Shown: positions 1 through 8,566 of the stretch, in pieces | Layout of the letters: each line of letters starts with the position of its first letter | Position numbering within the stretch: position 1 is the first letter of the stretch | Assembly (NCBI GenBank): GCA_049289295.1 | Contig: JBATLL010000075.1 | Span: forward strand, 186,001-250,000 | DNA: 64,000 nucleotides | DNA from: BOKV01 sp049289295 | Lineage (GTDB): Bacteria; Pseudomonadota; Alphaproteobacteria; Rhizobiales; Rhizobiaceae | Direction: 5' to 3' | The notes under the pieces: generated by a model | Seen by the model: the letters and a program-made list of their open reading frames with translations, nothing else | What the model was told of the DNA's origin: nothing | The model's database searches: none | Position numbers and translations under genes: made by a program

Positions 1-762
1 TGGTGGGAAGCCGATTATCAGGGCGAGGCGCTGGTTTCCTTTTCGGCAGAAGAAGCAACCGAACTTGACCTTGAGGTTGGCGACGAAATTTCGGTCAATG
101 TGCTTGGAAGGGAAATCACGGCGCGGATTGCCAATCTTCGCAATGTCGAGTGGGAAAGCCTGGCAATCAATTTCGTGATGGTCTTTTCGCCCAACAGTTT
201 TGTCGGCGCACCTTATGGTTATCTGGCGACACTTTCCGGCGAAGGCGGCGATGGCCAGGCCATTGACACTGCCTCCGGCGCCAGGATCATGAAGACGGTC
301 ACGCAGGAGTTTCCTTCGGTCGTGACGGTCAGTGTGCGCGATGCCCTTGAGACGGTGAACAGGTTGATCGGACAGCTTGGCAACGCAATCCGGGCAGCGT
401 CCGTCGTCGCCCTGGCGACGGCCATGCTGGTGTTGGCTGGAGCGCTTGCTGCGGGGAACCAGGCGCGAACCAGTGATTCTGTTGTGCTGAAGACCCTGGG
501 CGCGACACGGCGCACGCTCATAACCGCTTTCGTGGCCGAGTATGCAATGCTTGGATTTGCGACCGCCCTGTTTGCCCTGCTGGCGGGAGGGCTTGCCGCC
601 TGGTTTGTGCTAACCAATGTCATGGAAATGGAATTTGTCCTGTCGGCAATGATCCCGCTACTGGTGATCGTGCTTTCGCTGACCGTAACCATCGGCCTCG
701 GCCTTGCTTCGACCTGGAGGATACTGGGCCAGAAATCGGCACCCTATCTGCGCGAGCTCTAG
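1..762 (+). CDS. ABC transporter permease, FtsX/YbbP type (5' truncated by window edge)
   Basis: The reading frame is open from base 1, so this is the C-terminal part (253 residues) of a longer protein. It has a soluble stretch followed by three hydrophobic segments (about residues 130-160, 175-205 and 215-245 of the fragment), and the segment joining the first two carries the KTLGATRRTL-type motif typical of FtsX-domain permeases. Large proteins of the YbbP family end this way and work with a YbbA/LolD-like ATPase in lipid or lipoprotein-related export. The partner ATPase would lie to the left, outside the window. The family call is solid; the substrate is unknown. Confidence 0.8.
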   Translation, partial: WWEADYQGEALVSFSAEEATELDLEVGDEISVNVLGREITARIANLRNVEWESLAINFVMVFSPNSFVGAPYGYLATLSGEGGDGQAIDTASGARIMKTVTQEFPSVVTVSVRDALETVNRLIGQLGNAIRAASVVALATAMLVLAGALAAGNQARTSDSVVLKTLGATRRTLITAFVAEYAMLGFATALFALLAGGLAAWFVLTNVMEMEFVLSAMIPLLVIVLSLTVTIGLGLASTWRILGQKSAPYLREL

Positions 763-825
763 TGTATGCCCGCTCTGCGGCTTGATCGACACGTCAACCA
801 TGGTTGCAATTTTGAATAGAGGGTC

Positions 826-854
826 TTGTCGCAGGGGGAATAAATACACATATT
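826..854 (+). promoter_or_regulatory. Probable sigma-70 promoter of the Bax-inhibitor-like gene
   Basis: TTGTCG (826-831) and CATATT (849-854) are separated by 17 bases and lie about 50 bases before the ATG at 907. This is a pattern match only. Confidence 0.4.
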
Positions 855-906
855 CCACTCACGTGCGGCAAGTGCAATGCCGCAGGCACGAAACCGGGAG
901 AAAGAA

Positions 907-1653
907 ATGGCTGATTTCCGTAACAACATGGCGCGTTCTGGCGGTGTAGCAGGCCGCGTTGACGCGGAATTTGACGAAGGTCTTCGCAGCTACATGCTGC
1001 GGGTCTACAACTACATGGCGCTAGCGCTGGCAGTGACAGGCGTCGCTGCGCTTGGCACATTCAACCTCGCGATATCAAATGGCCAACTCACCGGACTTGG
1101 TGAGGTGCTTTACGCAAGCCCGCTGAAATATGTGGTCATGTTTGCGCCGCTGGCACTGGTGTTCTTCCTCTCCTTCCGCATCAATTCGATGAGCGTTGCA
1201 GCAGCCCAGCTTACCTTCTGGATCTACTCCGCTCTGGTCGGGATCTCGCTTTCGACGATCTTCCTGGTTTTCACCGCAACCTCGATCACGCAGACCTTTT
1301 TCGTGACCGCAGCGGCGTTTGGTGCGCTGAGCCTTTACGGGTACACGACAAAGCGTGACCTGTCGGCGATGGGTTCCTTCATGGTCATGGGCCTTTTCGG
1401 TCTCATCATCGCGACAGTCGTAAACCTGTTCCTGCAGTCTTCGGCAATGCAGTTCGCGATCTCGGTGATCGGCGTGTTTGTGTTTGCCGGCCTGACCGCC
1501 TGGGATACACAGAAAATCAAGAACATGTATGACTATGTCGCGCATGACGAGACGATGCTGGGCCGCACCGCAATCATGGGTGCCCTGTCTCTCTACCTTG
1601 ATTTCATCAACTTGTTCATGTTCATGCTGCAGTTCCTGGGTAACAGGGAATAA
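907..1653 (+). CDS. Bax inhibitor-1/YccA family membrane protein
   Basis: A 248-residue protein with a short polar N-terminus and seven hydrophobic segments, the arrangement of the BI-1/YccA (UPF0005) family. Bacterial members such as YccA sit in the inner membrane and contact the FtsH protease; others behave as pH-sensitive calcium leak channels. The C-terminal part has the family's AWDTQ motif followed by a final pair of helices (SLYLDFINLFMFMLQFLG). The start at 907 is preferred over the in-frame ATG at 877 because GGGAGAAAG lies directly upstream of 907. It is a single-gene unit, closed by a strong terminator at 1678. The specific function in this organism is not known. Confidence 0.9.
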   Translation: MADFRNNMARSGGVAGRVDAEFDEGLRSYMLRVYNYMALALAVTGVAALGTFNLAISNGQLTGLGEVLYASPLKYVVMFAPLALVFFLSFRINSMSVAAAQLTFWIYSALVGISLSTIFLVFTATSITQTFFVTAAAFGALSLYGYTTKRDLSAMGSFMVMGLFGLIIATVVNLFLQSSAMQFAISVIGVFVFAGLTAWDTQKIKNMYDYVAHDETMLGRTAIMGALSLYLDFINLFMFMLQFLGNRE

Positions 1654-1677
1654 GGCCGAACAAATCCGAATTGTTGA

Positions 1678-1705
1678 GGGCGCCCCAGTGGCGCCCTTTT
1701 CTTTT
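1678..1705 (+). terminator. Rho-independent terminator after the Bax-inhibitor-like gene
   Basis: Arms GGGCGCC (1678-1684) and GGCGCCC (1690-1696) enclose a 5-base loop and are followed by TTTTCTTTT. It lies 25 bases after the stop codon. Confidence 0.9.
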
Positions 1706-1766
1706 CATTGGACCTGATGCATTTCGAGTGTGATGCAATTGCTGAAAACAACTGGGCATTCGGGAA

Positions 1767-2318
1767 ATGGGTGAAGTGAGAATCCGCGGTGCGGAACAGC
1801 AGGATATTGCTGCCATCCGTGACATCTACGCCCTCAATGTGGAGACCGGTACGGCCTCCTATGAGCTGGTGGCGCCAAGTCACAGCGAGATGATTGACCG
1901 TTTCCAGGCAATCCACGGCAAAGGCTATCCCTACCTCGTTGCAGAACAGGGCAACAAGATCATCGGCTATGCCTACGCTTCGCCATTTCGCACTCGTCCC
2001 GCCTATCGATGGCTGGTCGAGGATTCCGTCTACATACATGAGGATGCGCAAGGCAAGGGCGTCGGCCGGATGCTCCTGCGCGCGCTGATCGAGGCATGCG
2101 TGGAGCTTGGGTTCAGGCAAATGGTGGCGGTGATTGGGGGTGCGCATCCCGCATCAGTGGCGCTGCATCAATCGTGCGGGTTCAGGTCCGCAGGTCGCCT
2201 GGAAGCCACGGGATACAAGTTTGGAAACTGGCTCGACACGGAAATGATGCAACTGGCTCTGGGCGAAGGAAATACGACTTCGCCCGCACAGGACAGGTTT
2301 CCGGGCACTCTGGCGTGA
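1767..2318 (+). CDS. GNAT N-acetyltransferase, phosphinothricin acetyltransferase-like
   Basis: A 183-residue protein of the GNAT fold, closest in pattern to the Pat/Bar/MddA subgroup: N-terminal IRGAEQQDIAAIRDIY, the VYIHEDAQGKGVGRMLL acetyl-CoA loop (Q/R-x-x-G-x-G/A), and the GFRSAGRLEATGYKFGNW motif near the C-terminus. Enzymes of this subgroup acetylate amino groups of small molecules, for example phosphinothricin or methionine sulfone/sulfoximine. A natural substrate cannot be read from sequence. It stands alone between a terminator upstream and a gene on the opposite strand. Confidence 0.88.
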   Translation: MGEVRIRGAEQQDIAAIRDIYALNVETGTASYELVAPSHSEMIDRFQAIHGKGYPYLVAEQGNKIIGYAYASPFRTRPAYRWLVEDSVYIHEDAQGKGVGRMLLRALIEACVELGFRQMVAVIGGAHPASVALHQSCGFRSAGRLEATGYKFGNWLDTEMMQLALGEGNTTSPAQDRFPGTLA

Positions 2319-2360
2319 GAACTGTCCAGTAGAGCTAAACGGGCAGGTCTCAACCGGATT

Positions 2361-2816
2361 TCACAGGGAAGCGATTTTCGGGCGGCGCTCGAAAAGTCGC
2401 AGCACGAGGGACAGATCCCTGCCTCGCTTGAGCACCTGGCCCGTGCTGTTGGTGATGCTGTAGGCACCCTGCTTTCGCGCCAGCTTCGGGTTCTTCTCAA
2501 TGCAGAAAAGCGGTGTTTCAGAAGTGCGGCGAAATACCGAAAAGACCGCCCTGTCCTTCAGCATGTCGATGGCATAGTCGCGCCATTCACCGTCTGCCAC
2601 CTTGAACCCGTAAACCCGCAATATCTGGTCCAGTTCCCGGCGATCAAAGGAAATGATCTCTTCCTGGCGATTGCGGCTTGCCGGGCTGGATTGTTCGGGA
2701 ACTGAGCGCGCGGGGCTGATGTGAATGATGTTGTCCATGGCGGGGTGGCGGTATTCGGAATGCTCCAACAAGCGATCCGAATTTCCGGATGCCTCATCGT
2801 CCATGCCGTCCATCAT
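2361..2816 (-). CDS. DUF2794 family protein
   Basis: A 151-residue soluble protein. After a variable N-terminal region (about 45 residues), the conserved body starts at ISFDRRELDQILRVYGFKVADGEWRDYAIDML and contains AVFSVFRRTSETPLFCIEKNPKLARKQGAYSI. I recognise this as the alphaproteobacterial DUF2794 family, which has no assigned biochemical role to my knowledge. The first ATG is preceded by GGAGGGAG at a good distance. The gene is transcribed toward the left and its upstream region (2817-3113) carries the structured RNA candidate. Confidence 0.82.
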   Translation of the reverse strand: MMDGMDDEASGNSDRLLEHSEYRHPAMDNIIHISPARSVPEQSSPASRNRQEEIISFDRRELDQILRVYGFKVADGEWRDYAIDMLKDRAVFSVFRRTSETPLFCIEKNPKLARKQGAYSITNSTGQVLKRGRDLSLVLRLFERRPKIASL

Positions 2817-2961
2817 GCCAAACCACTCCCTCCAGGCGCCTGCCGGATACCATCATGGTCGGGTGTTGTAACATTTGCAAGCATGCCGGGAAGTTTGGCA
2901 AACAGGCTGCACAAAACCACGTTGTTGCCCCAATTCGACCATTCCATCGGCAAAGTTGGCT

Positions 2962-3113
2962 TCAATACTTCCCTTGTTGCCTCAGACGGTCCGGCCCGAT
3001 TGTCTCTGGTTTTTCAGCCCCCCAGCCCCCAGGGCACGCAGGCCGGACCACCCCAGTCTGAGTGTGGTTCAATCCCCAAACTTCAAGGACCGGTCAGTGA
3101 CCGGTCCTTTTTT
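2962..3113 (+). ncRNA. Candidate structured small RNA of unknown class
   Basis: Between two minus-strand genes lies a strong plus-strand terminator (3085-3113) with no plus-strand protein gene in front of it. Just upstream are two nested perfect inverted repeats: CTCAGAC (2981-2987) with GTCTGAG (3056-3062), and GGTCCGGCC (2988-2996) with GGCCGGACC (3041-3049). They form a 16-pair stem with one ACCCCA bulge (3050-3055) and a C-rich apical region. A further GGCAA (2949-2953)/TTGCC (2977-2981) pairing is possible. No convincing open frame or tRNA/SRP/RNase P signature is seen. The 5' end is a guess, because no clear promoter was found. 6S RNA or a lineage-specific sRNA are options I cannot decide between. 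Confidence 0.5.
3085..3113 (+). terminator. Rho-independent terminator oriented rightward
   Basis: AAGGACCGGTC (3085-3095), a 3-base AGT loop, GACCGGTCCTT (3099-3109), then a run of T continuing to 3113. The T run is on the plus strand. Read on the minus strand the same hairpin follows the DUF1223 stop codon but has only a poor U tract, so it may act in both directions. Confidence 0.85.
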
Positions 3114-3888
3114 ATATGCCGAAATTCTGGATGAATGCTGCGCCGACTATGGCGCCGGGCGTGCCTTCAGACGTGTTTTTCTGAAGGATCAGGGCACATG
3201 AATCATGCCCGCGCCTTCCGAGTTCGCCGAGCTTGAACTCGGTCTGGATATCCCGGTCCTTGACCATGCCGATCATTTCCACGGCGCGAACGATGTTCGT
3301 ATAGGCAAGTTTCTGTCCCCGATTCTCGCCGCGCTCGACATCCACATCACGGTGGTCATCGTAATAAACCATCCACAAGGTGGCATCAGCTGACTGCGCG
3401 GTGGCCGCGACACTGATCTTCAGGGTATCGCCATCCTGGCGAACTTCGATGGGAACCTGTATACCGTTGGCGGTGCCTTCAAATTCTTCCAGAGCCGTAT
3501 TCACAGCCTCGGATCTGGAACCCACGACATGCATGCGGCCATTGATGATTGCCTGCGGCGTGTAGATCTGGCGTTCACCCAGGCTCCTTGCATAGGCGCG
3601 CTGACGATCCGAATTCTGTTCCGAACCGAAAGTGTCCTTCCAGCCGAGATAATCCCAGTAGTCGACATGCCAGGCGAGAGTCAGCACATCGCCCTTTCGG
3701 TCCGCGAGTTCCTTGAGCACTTCATCTGCTGCCGGGCAGGATGAACAGCCCTGGCTGGTAAACAGTTCAACGACGCCCTTTGCCTGATGAATTTCAGCCG
3801 CCCTGGCGCTATCTGCTGGCGGCACGGAAAGGCAGGACAAGGCCAATGCCGTTGCGATCCATCGTGCTCTTGTTTTCAGATTCTGCAT
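3112..3888 (-). CDS. DUF1223 family exported protein (thioredoxin-like fold)
   Basis: A 258-residue protein with a signal peptide (MQNLKTRARW basic start, hydrophobic core IATALALSCL, AxA-like site SARAAE). The mature part begins GVVELFTSQGCSSCPAADEVL, the conserved CSSCP redox-type motif of the DUF1223 family, and goes on with HVDYWDYLGWKDTFGS and RQRAYARSLGERQIYTPQAIINGR, both typical of it. The fold is thioredoxin-like and the location is predicted to be periplasmic; the partner is unknown. The start at 3888 is chosen because it gives a proper signal peptide; longer in-frame starts (up to 3942) would put hydrophilic residues in front. It is a single-gene unit on the minus strand. Confidence 0.85.
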   Translation of the reverse strand: MQNLKTRARWIATALALSCLSVPPADSARAAEIHQAKGVVELFTSQGCSSCPAADEVLKELADRKGDVLTLAWHVDYWDYLGWKDTFGSEQNSDRQRAYARSLGERQIYTPQAIINGRMHVVGSRSEAVNTALEEFEGTANGIQVPIEVRQDGDTLKISVAATAQSADATLWMVYYDDHRDVDVERGENRGQKLAYTNIVRAVEMIGMVKDRDIQTEFKLGELGRRGHDSCALILQKNTSEGTPGAIVGAAFIQNFGI

Positions 3889-4091
3889 CGAAAAGCCGTT
3901 CCAACCCAAAAGTAGCATCTTCTCAATCGTGACCGGACGCAATGGTTTTCAGCCAGCGGCTGCACATGGTCCGCTCCGTCGGCAAACAGCTATAGGCTTT
4001 AGCCATCACATGCGACTCACATTAGGGTGACAGTCCTGCAGCACAAGTTCACACGCCCGTCGGGCGGGACTGCTGTCATTTTGCGGGCGGG

Positions 4092-4124
4092 CAACAAAAA
4101 ACCGCCGGTCAATGACCGGCGGTT
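4092..4124 (-). terminator. Rho-independent terminator of acnA
   Basis: On the minus strand AACCGCCGGTC-ATT-GACCGGCGGTT is followed by TTTTGTT, 20 bases after the acnA stop. Its core CCGGTCAxTGACCGG matches the core of the hairpin at 3085. Confidence 0.9.
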
Positions 4125-4145
4125 CTTGCTTGCGGAGATATCAGG

Positions 4146-6866
4146 TTATGCAGCCTTGTTGAGGTTGCGCAGGACATATTGCAGGATCCCGCCATTGTTG
4201 ACGTAGCCAACTTCCTCGGCGGTATCGATGCGGCAGGTGACAGGCACCTTCTTGACCTTGCCGCCAGCGAAAGTGATCACTGCCTCGAGCTTCTGGCGCG
4301 GCTTGGCGGTTTCGATGCCCTCGATCGTAACGGTTTCATCGCCGGTCAGTCCGAGCGACTGCCATGTTGTCCCTTCGTCCAGCGTGAAGGGAACCACACC
4401 CATGCCAACGAGGTTGGAGCGGTGAATTCGCTCGAAGGATGGTGCGATGACGGCCTTCACGCCCAGAAGATTGGTACCCTTTGCAGCCCAGTCCCTCGAC
4501 GAGCCGTTGCCATATTCGCCACCGGCAAAGACAACGAGCGGAACGCCTTCCTTGCGGTACTGAATCGCGGCTTCGAAAATCGACATCTCGTTCTTGGACG
4601 GGTAGTGGATCGTGTAACCACCTTCCTGGCCGTTTGCCCCGAGCATGTGATTGCGAATGCGGATGTTGGCGAAGGTGCCACGCATCATCACTTCGTGGTT
4701 TCCGCGCCGGGTGCCATACTGGTTGAAGTCGGCCGGCTTGACGCCGTGGTCGGTCAGGTACTTGCCAGCTGGTGATGCCTGCTTGATTGACCCTGCGGGC
4801 GAGATGTGATCGGTGGTTATCTTGTCACCGAACAGGCCCAGTATGCGGGCGCCACGGATGTCGCTGATGCCAGCCGCCTTCATGGTCATGCCCTCGAAGT
4901 AGGGCGGGTTGCGCACATAGGTGGAATCGTCGTCCCATGCATAAGTCTGGCCGGCTGGAACCTTCACCTTGCGCCAGTTTGCATCGCCCTTGAAGACGTC
5001 GGCATATTTCGATTTGAAGATCTTCCTGGTGACGAATTTCTCGATGAATTCACCCACCTCTTTGCCTGTGGGCCACAGATCCTTGAGGTAAACCGGCTTA
5101 CCCTTCCTGTCGTGCCCTACCGGTTCCTTTGTGAGGTCACGCGTCACGGTGCCTGCAAGCGCGTGAATGACAACGAGTGGTGGAGAAGCAAGATAGTTTG
5201 CCTGGACATCAGGGGAAACACGGCCCTCGAAATTGCGGTTGCCCGACAAGACCGAAGCCGCGATCAGGCCCTTCTCGTTGATGGTCTTGGAAATCGGCTC
5301 GGGAAGCGGGCCGGAATTGCCGATGCAGGTGGTGCAGCCAAAGCCCACGACGTTGAAGCCCAGCTTGTCGAGATCCTTCTGAAGGCCCGAATTCTTGAGG
5401 TAGTCAGCGACGACCTGCGAGCCGGGGGCCAGCGAGGTCTTGACCCAGGGCTTCACCTTCAAGCCAAGCTTGACCGCGTTGCGCGCGACGAGACCCGCGG
5501 CAATCAGCACGCTTGGGTTCGACGTGTTCGTGCATGAGGTAATGGCCGCGATTGCCACGTCTCCGTGTCCCAGGTCGAAGTCCGTGCCGGCCACCTTGTA
5601 GCGACGATCAGCATCAACGGTCTTCTTGTACTCGCCCGCCAGCGCGCTGGCGTAGCTGCTCGCGATATCCTCCAGGGCTACGCGGCCTTCGGGGCGCTTG
5701 GGCCCTGCCATTGATGGAACAACGCTGGCAAGATCAAGTTCGATCGTGTCCGTGAATTCTGGGTCTGAGGCACCCCTTGTGCGGAAGAGGCCCTGTGCCT
5801 TGGCGTATTTCTCGACAAGGGCAACACGTGCGGTCTTTCGACCCGTCAGGGTCAGATACCGCAATGTCTCGTTGTCGACCGGGAAGAATCCGCAGGTCGC
5901 GCCATATTCGGGTGCCATGTTGGCAATTGTCGCGCGATCGGCAAGCGTCATCGTGTCGAGGCCGGGGCCGTAAAACTCGACGAATTTCGAAACCACACCC
6001 TTCTTGCGCAGCATCTGTGTGACAGTGAGCACGATGTCGGTTGCCGTTATGCCTTCACGTGCCTTGCCCGTGAGCTTGAAACCGACGACTTCGGGGATCA
6101 GCATCGACTGCGCCTGGCCGAGCATCGCTGCTTCTGCCTCGATACCACCAACGCCCCAGCCAAGAACCGCAAGACCATTGACCATCGTGGTGTGGGAATC
6201 GGTGCCAACCAGCGTATCGGGATAGGCGACCTCGACGGTTTCCGTCTTCTTTCCCTTGCGCAGCTTTTCCTTGCGGGTCCACACGGTCTGCGCGAGATAT
6301 TCGACGTTCACCTGATGGCAGATGCCGGTGCCGGGGGGCACAACGCGGAAATTCCTGAAGGCCTGCTGCCCCCATTTCAGGAAACGGTAGCGTTCGCCGT
6401 TGCGCTGATATTCCAGGTCGACGTTCTGCTTGAACGCCTTTGCCGTGCCGAATTCATCGACAATGACGGAGTGATCGATGACGAGATCGACCGGTACCAG
6501 CGGATTGATCTTCTGCGGGTTGCCGCCAAGGGCGACAGTGGCGTCGCGCATTGCAGCAAGGTCAACTACGGCCGGCACACCAGTGAAATCCTGCATGAGC
6601 ACACGTGCGGGATTGAAGGCGATTTCCTTTCCAGCCTTGCCCTTGTCCTTGAGCCATGCTGCAAACGCCTTGATGTCTGCCGCCTTCACCGACGTTCCGT
6701 CTTCGTGGCGCAGCAGGTTTTCGAGCAGAACCTTCAGCGAGAATGGCAGGCTGGATATACCCTTGAGGCCATTCTTCTCCGCTGCCTTCAAGGAATAGTA
6801 GACATATTTCTTGCCGTTGACCGTCATGGTCTTGCGGCATTTGAAGCTGTCGAGGGAATTGATCAT
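4146..6866 (-). CDS. acnA: Aconitate hydratase AcnA
   Basis: A 906-residue cytosolic enzyme that interconverts citrate and isocitrate in the TCA cycle. It is of the AcnA/IRP1 type: full length, with the small swivel domain at the C-terminus. The 4Fe-4S cluster ligands are visible in ITSCTNTSNPSVLIAAGL and GFGCTTCIGNSGPL; GTDSHTTMVNGLAVLGWGVGG and GNGSSRDWAAKGTNLLGVKAV (substrate loop, C-terminal third) are also intact. I take the start MINSLDSFKCRKTM at 6866, because homologues begin with a similar SxDSFKC sequence; an upstream in-frame ATG at 6914 adds 16 residues without similarity. It is divergent from ccmA and closed by the terminator at 4092. Confidence 0.97.
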   Translation of the reverse strand: MINSLDSFKCRKTMTVNGKKYVYYSLKAAEKNGLKGISSLPFSLKVLLENLLRHEDGTSVKAADIKAFAAWLKDKGKAGKEIAFNPARVLMQDFTGVPAVVDLAAMRDATVALGGNPQKINPLVPVDLVIDHSVIVDEFGTAKAFKQNVDLEYQRNGERYRFLKWGQQAFRNFRVVPPGTGICHQVNVEYLAQTVWTRKEKLRKGKKTETVEVAYPDTLVGTDSHTTMVNGLAVLGWGVGGIEAEAAMLGQAQSMLIPEVVGFKLTGKAREGITATDIVLTVTQMLRKKGVVSKFVEFYGPGLDTMTLADRATIANMAPEYGATCGFFPVDNETLRYLTLTGRKTARVALVEKYAKAQGLFRTRGASDPEFTDTIELDLASVVPSMAGPKRPEGRVALEDIASSYASALAGEYKKTVDADRRYKVAGTDFDLGHGDVAIAAITSCTNTSNPSVLIAAGLVARNAVKLGLKVKPWVKTSLAPGSQVVADYLKNSGLQKDLDKLGFNVVGFGCTTCIGNSGPLPEPISKTINEKGLIAASVLSGNRNFEGRVSPDVQANYLASPPLVVIHALAGTVTRDLTKEPVGHDRKGKPVYLKDLWPTGKEVGEFIEKFVTRKIFKSKYADVFKGDANWRKVKVPAGQTYAWDDDSTYVRNPPYFEGMTMKAAGISDIRGARILGLFGDKITTDHISPAGSIKQASPAGKYLTDHGVKPADFNQYGTRRGNHEVMMRGTFANIRIRNHMLGANGQEGGYTIHYPSKNEMSIFEAAIQYRKEGVPLVVFAGGEYGNGSSRDWAAKGTNLLGVKAVIAPSFERIHRSNLVGMGVVPFTLDEGTTWQSLGLTGDETVTIEGIETAKPRQKLEAVITFAGGKVKKVPVTCRIDTAEEVGYVNNGGILQYVLRNLNKAA

Positions 6867-7218
6867 GTGCGTGTTCCGTCCTGTGTCATAGAGTGCGCAG
6901 GAAGGGGCAAACACTGGCGTTGGATAGGAACACGCCTGAATGCGGGTGCAGCCATTTCCGCGTGTCTGCCCGGATCGGGGAATGCCCCTTTTTCCGGCGC
7001 GAATTGGTTAAAACATCACCGGCCGCTGGTTCAGTCGAGCGGGTTATAATGGCATTCAGGGTTGGAGTGAATAGGCCTTAGGTCCAAACTTCGGCATCGC
7101 CCACACAAGATGATCCGGTTTTGCAGTGCGGCATCGAAGAGCGATCTTCAACGGAAGCCAGGCTCGAACGTCGCACAAAAGGCTTTGCTGTACCCGCAAT
7201 TGTCCCTAGAAAGCGCAA
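6867..7218. other. Intergenic region between divergent acnA and ccmA
   Basis: This 352-base region must hold the promoters of both flanking genes. A perfect TATAAT (7045-7050) faces ccmA but has no good -35 partner. A short GGGG-AATG-CCCC hairpin followed by TTTTT (6977-6993) is too small to call a terminator. No gene or RNA is recognised. Confidence 0.4.
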
Positions 7219-7833
7219 ATGCGTCTTACGGTCTCAAATCTTTGCGTCAATCGGGGTGAGCGCCAGATCCTGTCCGGGATCGGATTCACCTTGAGCGATG
7301 GCGAAGTCCTGGTCATCACTGGCAAGAACGGCGCGGGAAAATCGACCCTTCTCAAGTCCCTGGCCGGGCTGCTGGCATCGAGTGAAGGGACCGTCGAACT
7401 TGAAGGCGGCGAAGAAGGCGCAGGCATCGCAGAACAGTGCCATTATCTCGGCCATGACAATGCGTTGAAGCCTGCGCTCAGTGTTCGCGAGAACCTGGCG
7501 TTCTGGCGGGACTATCTGGGCTCGCCCGCCAGTATCGAGGAAGGCCTCGAAATTGTCGGCATGTCTGGCAGCATCGACATTCCGGTTGCCTATCTTTCCG
7601 CCGGGCAGAAAAGGCGAATTGCACTGGCGCGCATGCTGGTCTCGCGCCGTGCGATCTGGTTGGCAGATGAACCGACCGCAGCGCTGGATCAGGCTTCCTC
7701 GCGCCGTTTTGCAGACATGGTGCGCCATCATGTGAAGGGAGGTGGCATGGTGATCGCGGCAACACATCTTGATTTGGGTATTAAGAGCGCACGCTCCATG
7801 AACATTGAAGCCAGACCGGAGGAGAGCAGGTGA
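7219..7833 (+). CDS. ccmA: Heme exporter ATP-binding protein CcmA
   Basis: A 204-residue ABC ATPase of the cytochrome c maturation system. It has Walker A (GKNGAGKST, near residue 35), the signature YLSAGQKRRIALARML, Walker B (IWLADEPTAALD) and the switch His in AATHLDLG. With CcmB and CcmC it forms the complex that releases holo-CcmE for heme delivery to apocytochromes in the periplasm. Length and the short spacing to ccmB are typical of CcmA rather than a general ABC transporter. First gene of a ccmABCD-ccmG cluster; its last bases overlap ccmB in GTGA. Confidence 0.95.
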   Translation: MRLTVSNLCVNRGERQILSGIGFTLSDGEVLVITGKNGAGKSTLLKSLAGLLASSEGTVELEGGEEGAGIAEQCHYLGHDNALKPALSVRENLAFWRDYLGSPASIEEGLEIVGMSGSIDIPVAYLSAGQKRRIALARMLVSRRAIWLADEPTAALDQASSRRFADMVRHHVKGGGMVIAATHLDLGIKSARSMNIEARPEESR

Positions 7834-8489
7834 GAGCACTCTTCCTTCGTGAACTCAAGCTGGCGTCACGGGTTGGTGGCGGGCTACTCACCGGCCTGCT
7901 GTTCTATCTGGCGGTTGTGAGCGTGGTACCATTCGGGGTTGGTCCGGACCTCAAGCTGCTGGCCCGGATCGGCCCGGCGATCTTGTGGATCGGCGCGCTT
8001 CTTGCGGGACTTCTTGGCCTTGAGCGACTGTTTCAGCAGGACCGCGAAGACGGTTCTCTCGCCGTGCTCCTTTCTGGAAGTCATCCGCTGGCGCTGGTCG
8101 TATTCGTCAAATGCCTCGCACACTGGACCGCGACCGGGTTGCCACTCATTGCCGCCACCCCCGTCTTTGGTCTGTTCATGAACATGAGCGGACAGGCGAT
8201 TGCAGCGGTTGTTGCGACGCTGCTGGCAGGCACGCCCGCGATAGCCTTCATCGGTGCAATGGGTGCTGCCGTGACGGTTTCGCTTGCGCGCGGTGGCCTG
8301 CTCATCGCCATCCTGGTACTGCCACTCATCATTCCGGTGCTGATCTTTGGCGTAACAGCCGCTTACGGTGCCGTTGAAGATCCCGCACCTTTTCTGCCGC
8401 CTTTCCTCATACTTTGCGCCATCACATTGCTGTTCTCGGTATTGGGTCCGGTTGCCGCAGCCTTGATGTTGCGCCATTCGGCTGAGTGA
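7830..8489 (+). CDS. ccmB: Heme exporter protein CcmB
   Basis: A 219-residue inner-membrane protein with six hydrophobic segments; it opens MRALFLRELKLASRVGGG and has the FQQDREDGSLAVLL stretch between helices 2 and 3 that is characteristic of CcmB. It is the membrane partner of CcmA. The start is GTG, overlapping the ccmA stop codon, which suggests translational coupling. Length is normal for the family. Confidence 0.95.
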   Translation: MRALFLRELKLASRVGGGLLTGLLFYLAVVSVVPFGVGPDLKLLARIGPAILWIGALLAGLLGLERLFQQDREDGSLAVLLSGSHPLALVVFVKCLAHWTATGLPLIAATPVFGLFMNMSGQAIAAVVATLLAGTPAIAFIGAMGAAVTVSLARGGLLIAILVLPLIIPVLIFGVTAAYGAVEDPAPFLPPFLILCAITLLFSVLGPVAAALMLRHSAE

Positions 8490-8566
8490 ATGGCGCTTCG
8501 CGTCACCAGGGCTCTGCCTTGGGTTTCGCCATTGCCACGATCCCGTTGCGAGGCTAATAACTGCGC

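Noticed and set aside
3065..3076. GGTTCAATCCC, resembling a tRNA T-arm
   Set aside because: The flanking bases do not form the T-stem, and no acceptor or anticodon stem can be drawn around it.
4806..5537. A 243-codon open frame on the plus strand inside acnA
   Set aside because: It is antisense to strongly conserved aconitase and its translation has no recognisable domain; such shadows are expected in GC-rich DNA.
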